Below, piece after piece: positions 57,501 to 64,000 of a stretch of DNA of 64,000 nt. The notes under the pieces are model-generated. The model saw nothing but the letters and a program-made list of their open reading frames with translations. It searched no databases and was not told the DNA's origin. Within the stretch, counting starts at the first letter, position 1, and each line of letters opens with the position of its first letter. Source of the stretch: Blattamonas nauphoetae (lineage: Eukaryota; Preaxostyla; Oxymonadida); the NCBI GenBank assembly GCA_033064195.1, contig JARBJD010000164.1, forward strand, positions 62,001 to 126,000, in the 5' to 3' direction. A program made the translations under genes and the position numbers.

Positions 57501-60500
57501 GGTGAGAGTTGCCTCTCCTGAAACTGAGAATGGGGCAGGAGATGATACGACAGACGAAAGAGAGTCTGTGAAATGTGTCGTACCCCCTGACAGCAAGAAT
57601 AAGGGAGTCGAACGAAGTGTTGAAGATTGAGTGATTGACAAAGATAAAACGGTGAGTGATCCAGAGGTCGTCAAGAAAGTTGGTGTCTCAGGAGATGGTT
57701 CGATGACAGACGATTCTCCTTTGATCTCAACTGATCCGCCTTCAATCACGAACAATGTTGAACGAATTGTTGTGTCTGCGTCGCAGAAGGAACAGGAATC
57801 GATTGAGAGTCTCCCAGACTTGACTCTTACCAGCGGTGATGTTCGTTCTGCAACGAGTTTCTCTGAACATATCGCAAGGGAGAGAAGAGTGAGTGCATGG
57901 TTGTCTGTTGATTCAATCAGAATGACCCCATCTTCTGTCATAAAAAAAGTGAATGATGGCAATTGTGTCAAAGTCCACGAGAACATGATTGGTTCAAACG
58001 GGGAGTTGAGGGTATAATCCGAATCAAGGACGACAGTTTTATTGCTTTTTAGAGATTTCAATGATTGTGAGATGCTGAAACATGGTAAGAATTCGAGGCC
58101 GCAATTGTTTTGATCCTCCCCGAAAGTGTGAAGATGGATGGGTCCTGAATCGATCGTATGAGGGAACCAGAAGAACAACAGGCTTCCCTTCAGTTCAGTC
58201 GATGAGAAGCCAAAGAATTCGTTTTTCTGGTCCTTGGTGAAAAAAGTTTGTGTGGATGGCTTCAACGACAAAAAAGGGTTTGAGGCTGAAAGAGTGGGTA
58301 AATCTGAATCTCTCACATAAATATTGGACCCCTCGACGGCTGAGTTACGATCCTCGACTGAGAATGCCAGTGAGAGGAATGAGAGTGCTGTTGAGTCCGT
58401 TCGCCCGCTCAGAAACATGTTCGACCCTTCCAATGCTGAGTTTCTATCCACCGTTGAGAACGACAACGAATCAAAGGAGATCTGAGTCGATTCCGTCGAT
58501 CCAGTCAGATCCAAGTAAAGTGCCCCTCCCTTCCCACTCGATGAGCATTTCGAGAAGACCCCTCCCAATTCGAATGAACCGCTCCCTCCAACTCTCACAT
58601 TGACACATCCTCCATCTCCTCCCGAGCATGATGTGAAAGATGATGTCCCATCAATCGCAAACGATTGTCCATCACCAACTGTCCCAGAAACAATCGATCC
58701 TGCACATGTCGACTTGAACCCAACAAATGAGCAGGTTTTGATCGAAAGCGAGCCTGACGAAGTGATCGTGAACAATGACTCAGAGAATTCTGTTTCCAAT
58801 GTTGTGAATGCAATCGATTGAGGTACAAGCTTTCCTGCCGTCAATGAGAATCGTCCGTTCTGACCTCTTCTGAACACAACACCCGCCGATCGAGTCAAGA
58901 TCGCCTCTTTCTCAGACACAAATGAAATCAATTTATCAAATGTCAGATCTGAGGCAATTGTCAGTGTCGTCGTCGACACAGAAGAGTTCATCCTGGCAAT
59001 CCCTTTTCCCAACGACGTACAACCCACTCCGAAGTGCCCGCAATCATCGATGTCTGCATGTTGAGAACCTCCCACTTGGATTTCTGACTTGATGTCTGTC
59101 AGGTAGAGCAGAAGTGAACATGTAATGTTGTGTTTGGTGTCTTCGCTCCAAAGCTGCGTCGCTGGGGATGACTCAAATGTTCCTTCCCACAACGAGCGAG
59201 TAACGATCCCTCCAAGATCCTTCCCGACAATCAAAACATCAGGCGAGGGTGTCACAGTCGAATGAGAGAATGTGAGTGACTTGAACAACAACGGTGTGGT
59301 GCTTGTGCAAGCAAAGAGATCCAGATGAACCGAATGTGTCCCCACCAACGATGAACAGTCTTCGAATGTAACACCCGACAACTTCAGTGTTTGCGTCATC
59401 CCAACACTGCCAGACACAATCGACCCATTCGACGAGCATGTGAATGAAGAGAAGGAGCACGACGTGATCGTCAGCGATGCTTCCGATGACAGCGAGATCA
59501 GCGAAGGCGACGAGGTCAGCTCTGTTGAGAAGTGAAGCTTGTTCAGAGCGAGTGAGTTTCCTGATGCTGTGATCATTCCACCATCTTCCACCTTCACGTT
59601 TGGTTTGATGTCACCTTTCCCAGTCAGCTCCAGTGATGTTCTCGTTGTTTCCAGCTCAAAGTCGAGATGTACTGAATCTTCGATTGTGACGATGCTGGTC
59701 GAGTGTATGGAGAGATGTGTCAGACTGTGTTGGAGAGTCCCACAAGGAAGATCAGAGCTTCCACACCCAATCTTATCTCGGCCCCCCGATCCAACAAAAA
59801 TTGTCTCCGCTCGATAGTCAATCAGATAGTACAGCAGAGTGATGTTTTTGTACGACGATGACGGTTCTTCAGTCATGTCCACACCGAACAGCAGCGAGTC
59901 GTCGGTTGGCGATGATAGCGAGGATTGCGACACTTCCCAGTTGGACAGAACAATCAGATCTTCGAATGACCATCCCATCAGATGTATCCAGTCTCCTTTT
60001 GCTCCGCTTCCACACGAACACGAGGAAAAGGTCGCTCGAATCGTTAGCGACGATCCCAAAACATTCTCAGAAGCAGCGACAGCCAACCCTCCTCCAACCC
60101 CACTCGACGAGCAGCCAGAGAAGGACACGTTCAGCATCCTCAGCTCTCCTCCACCATTCACTGAGCAAAACATCGCTCCTCCATCTCCATCCGAACTGCA
60201 ATCGACGAATTCAACTGCTTGGTTCTCGTCCCCGATCACTACACACTCGTTCTCATTTACAGTCAGCGTCAGTGCTCGCATTTGGTTTCCATTCGAGGAT
60301 GAATTCGCACGAAGTTCGGTGAATCGCGTGTCAACAATCTTCATCGATCCACACGAGGCAATAAACGAGTTAGTCAAGCTTCCATCCGAGAACGAGCTAG
60401 AAATGATTGTGACTGAGCCTCCATTTTGGTTGACGATGGTTGGAAGATCAATCGAGAAAGTGTCGATGACAGAACTGAGGACGAGGCTGGCTGTGCCCGC

Positions 60501-63500
60501 GACTGTCAGGGGAGTGGGAGACGAAACGATCGATGCGAGAGAATTCTCGATCGTCGTCGTTCCGCCTGTCATGTGGATCAGAGAAACCGAGCGAGGAGAT
60601 AATGAGTGAGTGATGGTCAGTGACGAATTGATTGACAGCTCACCCGACACAACTCTCAATAGATGGTGAGACGTAGATGGGCCTACGATCGTTGTGCCGC
60701 CTTCGAATGAAACTGAGCCCCCTTCGACTGAACACAGCGTCAGTGGAATCATTCTGCCCGAGTCGCCAATCGAACACGTGGAGAATGTGATGCTCCCTGA
60801 TCCAACCTCAATGAGCGGTGACGTTCGATCAGTTGTCACTTCCTTGGCGATGATGTGCAGCGATAGAAGTGACAGCTTCGAGCCGCTGTCGGTGGAGATC
60901 TTCAATTGACCGTCTTTAGTGAGGGAGAGGATGTGAGATGCGGACGATTGCGTGAGTGTCCATTCCGAAGCAGTCGACTCAAACGGGGCTGAAACAACCA
61001 TCGAAGAATCTAGTGTCACTGACTTCGCTTCTTTCATCGCGTCCATCGAATGGCTGAGACTTGAGCACGGGAGTGGCGACAAACCACAATTCGCATGATC
61101 TGCTCCAGAGCTGTGGACATGAACCGACCCCGATGTCGCAGTGTGGGGGTGCCAGAAGTAGAGAAGACTCCCCTTCACTTTTTCCGATTCGAATCCGACA
61201 AATGAATTCTTTTCCGTAGCATCAAACGGAGTTGTTTGGGCTGGAGGAGCGAGAGCCTTGAATGGTTCTGATGTCACAAGGTCTGAAAGCGACGAGCTTG
61301 TCACAAACATGTTCGACCCTTCCAATGCTGAGTTTCTATCCACCGTTGAGAACGACAACGAATCAAAGGAGATCTGAGTCGATTCCGTCGATCCAGTCAG
61401 ATCCAAGTAAAGTGCCCCTCCCTTCCCACTCGATGAGCATTTCGAGAAGACCCCTCCCAATTCGAATGAACCGCTCCCTCCAACTCTCACATTGACACAT
61501 CCTCCATCTCCTCCCGAGCATGATGTGAAAGATGATGTCCCATCAATCGCAAACGATTGTCCATCACCAACTGTCCCAGAAACAATCGATCCTGCACATG
61601 TCGACTTGAACCCAACAAATGAGCAGGTTTTGATCGAAAGCGAGCCTGACGAAGTGATCGTGAACAATGACTCAGAGAATTCTGTTTCCAATGTTGTGAA
61701 TGCAATCGATTGAGGTACAAGCTTTCCTGCCGTCAATGAGAATCGTCCGTTCTGACCTCTTCTGAACACAACACCCGCCGATCGAGTCAAGATCGCCTCT
61801 TTCTCAGACACAAATGAAATCAATTTATCAAATGTCAGATCTGAGGCAATTGTCAGTGTCGTCGTCGACACAGAAGAGTTCATCCTGGCAATCCCTTTTC
61901 CCAACGACGTACAACCCACTCCGAAGTGCCCGCAATCATCGATGTCTGCATGTTGAGAACCTCCCACTTGGATTTCTGACTTGATGTCTGTCAGGTAGAG
62001 CAGAAGTGAACATGTAATGTTGTGTTTGGTGTCTTCGCTCCAAAGCTGCGTCGCTGGGGATGACTCAAATGTTCCTTCCCACAACGAGCGAGTAACGATC
62101 CCTCCAAGATCCTTCCCGACAATCAAAACATCAGGCGAGGGTGTCACAGTCGAATGAGAGAATGTGAGTGACTTGAACAACAACGGTGTGGTGCTTGTGC
62201 AAGCAAAGAGATCCAGATGAACCGAATGTGTCCCCACCAACGATGAACAGTCTTCGAATGTAACACCCGACAACTTCAGTGTTTGCGTCATCCCAACACT
62301 GCCAGACACAATCGACCCATTCGACGAGCATGTGAATGAAGAGAAGGAGCACGACGTGATCGTCAGCGATGCTTCCGATGACAGCGAGATCAGCGAAGGC
62401 GACGAGGTCAGCTCTGTTGAGAAGTGAAGCTTGTTCAGAGCGAGTGAGTTTCCTGATGCTGTGATCATTCCACCATCTTCCACCTTCACGTTTGGTTTGA
62501 TGTCACCTTTCCCAGTCAGCTCCAGTGATGTTCTCGTTGTTTCCAGCTCAAAGTCGAGATGTACTGAATCTTCGATTGTGACGATGCTGGTCGAGTGTAT
62601 GGAGAGATGTGTCAGACTGTGTTGGAGAGTCCCACAAGGAAGATCAGAGCTTCCACACCCAATCTTATCTCGGCCCCCCCGATCCAACAAAAATTGTCTC
62701 CGCTCGATAGTCAATCAGATAGTACAGCAGAGTGATGTTTTTGTACGACGATGACGGTTCTTCAGTCATGTCCACACCGAACAGCAGCGAGTCGTCGGTT
62801 GGCGATGATAGCGAGGATTGCGACACTTCCCAGTTGGACAGAACAATCAGATCTTCGAATGACCATCCCATCAGATGTATCCAGTCTCCTTTTGCTCCGC
62901 TTCCACACGAACACGAGGAAAAGGTCGCTCGAATCGTTAGCGACGATCCCAAAACATTCTCAGAAGCAGCGACAGCCAACCCTCCTCCAACCCCACTCGA
63001 CGAGCAGCCAGAGAAGGACACGTTCAGCATCCTCAGCTCTCCTCCACCATTCACTGAGCAAAACATCGCTCCTCCATCTCCATCCGAACTGCAATCGACG
63101 AATTCAACTGCTTGGTTCTCGTCCCCGATCACTACACACTCGTTCTCATTTACAGTCAGCGTCAGTGCTCGCATTTGGTTTCCATTCGAGGATGAATTCG
63201 CACGAAGTTCGGTGAATCGCGTGTCAACAATCTTCATCGATCCACACGAGGCAATAAACGAGTTAGTCAAGCTTCCATCCGAGAACGAGCTAGAAATGAT
63301 TGTGACTGAGCCTCCATTTTGGTTGACGATGGTTGGAAGATCAATCGAGAAAGTGTCGATGACAGAACTGAGGACGAGGCTGGCTGTGCCCGCGACTGTC
63401 AGGGGAGTGGGAGACGAAACGATCGATGCGAGAGAATTCTCGATCGTCGTCGTTCCGCCTGTCATGTGGATCAGAGAAACCGAGCGAGGAGATAATGAGT

Positions 63501-64000
63501 GAGTGATGGTCAGTGACGAATTGATTGACAGCTCACCCGACACAACTCTCAATAGATGGTGAGACGTAGATGGGCCTACGATCGTTGTGCCGCCTTCGAA
63601 TGAAACTGAGCCCCCTTCGACTGAACACAGCGTCAGTGGAATCATTCTGCCCGAGTCGCCAATCGAACACGTGGAGAATGTGATGCTCCCTGATCCAACC
63701 TCAATGAGCGGTGACGTTCGATCAGTTGTCACTTCCTTGGCGATGATGTGCAGCGATAGAAGTGACAGCTTCGAGCCGCTGTCGGTGGAGATCTTCAATT
63801 GACCGTCTTTAGTGAGGGAGAGGATGTGAGATGCGGACGATTGCGTGAGTGTCCATTCCGAAGCAGTCGACTCAAACGGGGCTGAAACAACCATCGAAGA
63901 ATCTAGTGTCACTGACTTCGCTTCTTTCATCGCGTCCATCGAATGGCTGAGACTTGAGCACGGGAGTGGCGACAAACCACAATTCGCATGATCTGCTCCA
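54546..64000 (-). CDS. giant beta-helix surface protein with TM segment and intracellular pseudokinase (5' end outside window)
   Basis: The 3' part of a receptor-like gene, at least 3,100 codons, entering from beyond 64000. The ectodomain is built of right-handed beta-helix (pectin-lyase-like) modules, each opening with a Cys-containing tag such as IFVGSGGRDKIGCGSSDLPC, followed by ladders of Ser/Thr-rich strands with GGS and CSF turns. A membrane helix (IVGAAVGGLLILLALIVILV) lies at about 55440-55520 with a basic stop-transfer. The cytosolic part (about 54550-55300) follows a kinase C-lobe pattern: RWMAPDVY, FSLGLVLWEIETGSVPFGE and a final Arg in LEPKARPNL. The HRD position reads LSPHW and no DFG is present, so it is a predicted pseudokinase. 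In the second repeat copy a run of seven instead of six C (near 62671-62680) breaks the frame. Confidence 0.75.
55980..58412 (-). repeat. older diverged beta-helix module related to the 2.9-kb unit
   Basis: Protein from this part aligns with the unit throughout but with many substitutions, for example DGGALHCTVEAGGEFRLFNA against DGGAMFCSVNGGGELRMLNV. It is an earlier duplication of the same module. Confidence 0.7.
58413..61304 (-). repeat. tandem repeat unit, copy 1 (2,892 bp)
   Basis: Begins at AAACATGTTCGACCC and repeats from 61305 with no difference that I could find by eye apart from one C. The length is 964 codons, so the duplication is in frame. It covers one long beta-helix module and part of the next. 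Confidence 0.9.
61305..64000 (-). repeat. tandem repeat unit, copy 2 (truncated by window end)
   Basis: Same sequence as 58413-61107 at an offset of 2,892 bp, changing to 2,893 after an extra C in the CGGCCCCCC run near 62675. The copy is cut by the end of the window, so further copies may follow. Confidence 0.9.

Noticed and set aside
59839-60609. 256-codon plus-strand open frame, repeated at 62732-63502
   Set aside because: It is antisense to the beta-helix modules, has a Ser/Pro/Thr-biased composition explained by the opposite strand, and shows no domain.
1-64000. tRNA, rRNA, CRISPR arrays, bacterial operons, transposons or virus-like elements
   Set aside because: I saw no tRNA-like box A/box B pair, no spaced direct repeats, no transposase, reverse transcriptase or capsid-like protein in any frame. 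Small RNA genes could still be missed by eye.

Overview
The window looks like nuclear DNA of a flagellated protist with the standard genetic code. Genes are closely packed on both strands and many carry short GT-AG introns, mostly about 29-85 nt. Flagellar genes (IFT43, a TTC29-like protein), a C11orf65/MFI homologue and a very large beta-helix surface protein with an intracellular kinase-like domain are all present. That mix is most like an oxymonad or other Preaxostylan (Blattamonas, Monocercomonoides type). The assignment rests on protein style and gene content and is an inference. Almost all genes below had to be assembled across introns by eye; where a splice choice is uncertain the entry says so.

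Layout. 0-4.4 kb: TMEM62-like membrane metallophosphoesterase (+) and a CAMK-type kinase (-). 4.6-13.6 kb: one giant armadillo/HEAT-like protein (-). 13.7-18.2 kb: small zinc-finger protein, exocyst EXO70 (-), then V-ATPase assembly factor VMA12/TMEM199 and IFT43 (+). 18.2-24.6 kb: a WD40-type protein, a helical protein of unknown role, a PA28 proteasome activator and a COMM-domain protein (+). 24.8-29.7 kb: C11orf65/MFI homologue (-), SERINC, ornithine decarboxylase antizyme and a SWSAP1-like RecA ATPase (+). 30-36.4 kb: calnexin (-), URM1 (+), enolase (-), BtpA-family protein (+), ribosomal protein eS10 (+). 36.6-41.2 kb: fusion of a TTC29-like TPR protein with a degenerate acyl-CoA thioesterase/BAAT region. 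41.5-48.5 kb: WD40 protein, two small unknown proteins, a RanBP2-type zinc-finger protein and an hnRNP L/PTB-type splicing regulator. 48.6-53.8 kb: Rim15/Greatwall-type AGC kinase. 54.5 kb to the end: 3' part of a giant beta-helix/TM/pseudokinase gene with a near-perfect 2.89-kb tandem duplication.

The genes do not form one pathway. Themes are secretory-pathway quality control and traffic (calnexin, EXO70, VMA12, COMMD, SERINC), flagellum (IFT43, TTC29-like, possibly MFI), polyamine and proteasome control (antizyme, PA28), tRNA thiolation (URM1), glycolysis (enolase) and signalling kinases. The most notable points are the TTC29-thioesterase fusion with lost catalytic residues, the antizyme that appears to start at its own ATG rather than by frameshift, start codons of divergent genes only 11-47 bp apart, and the very recent duplication in the receptor-like gene.
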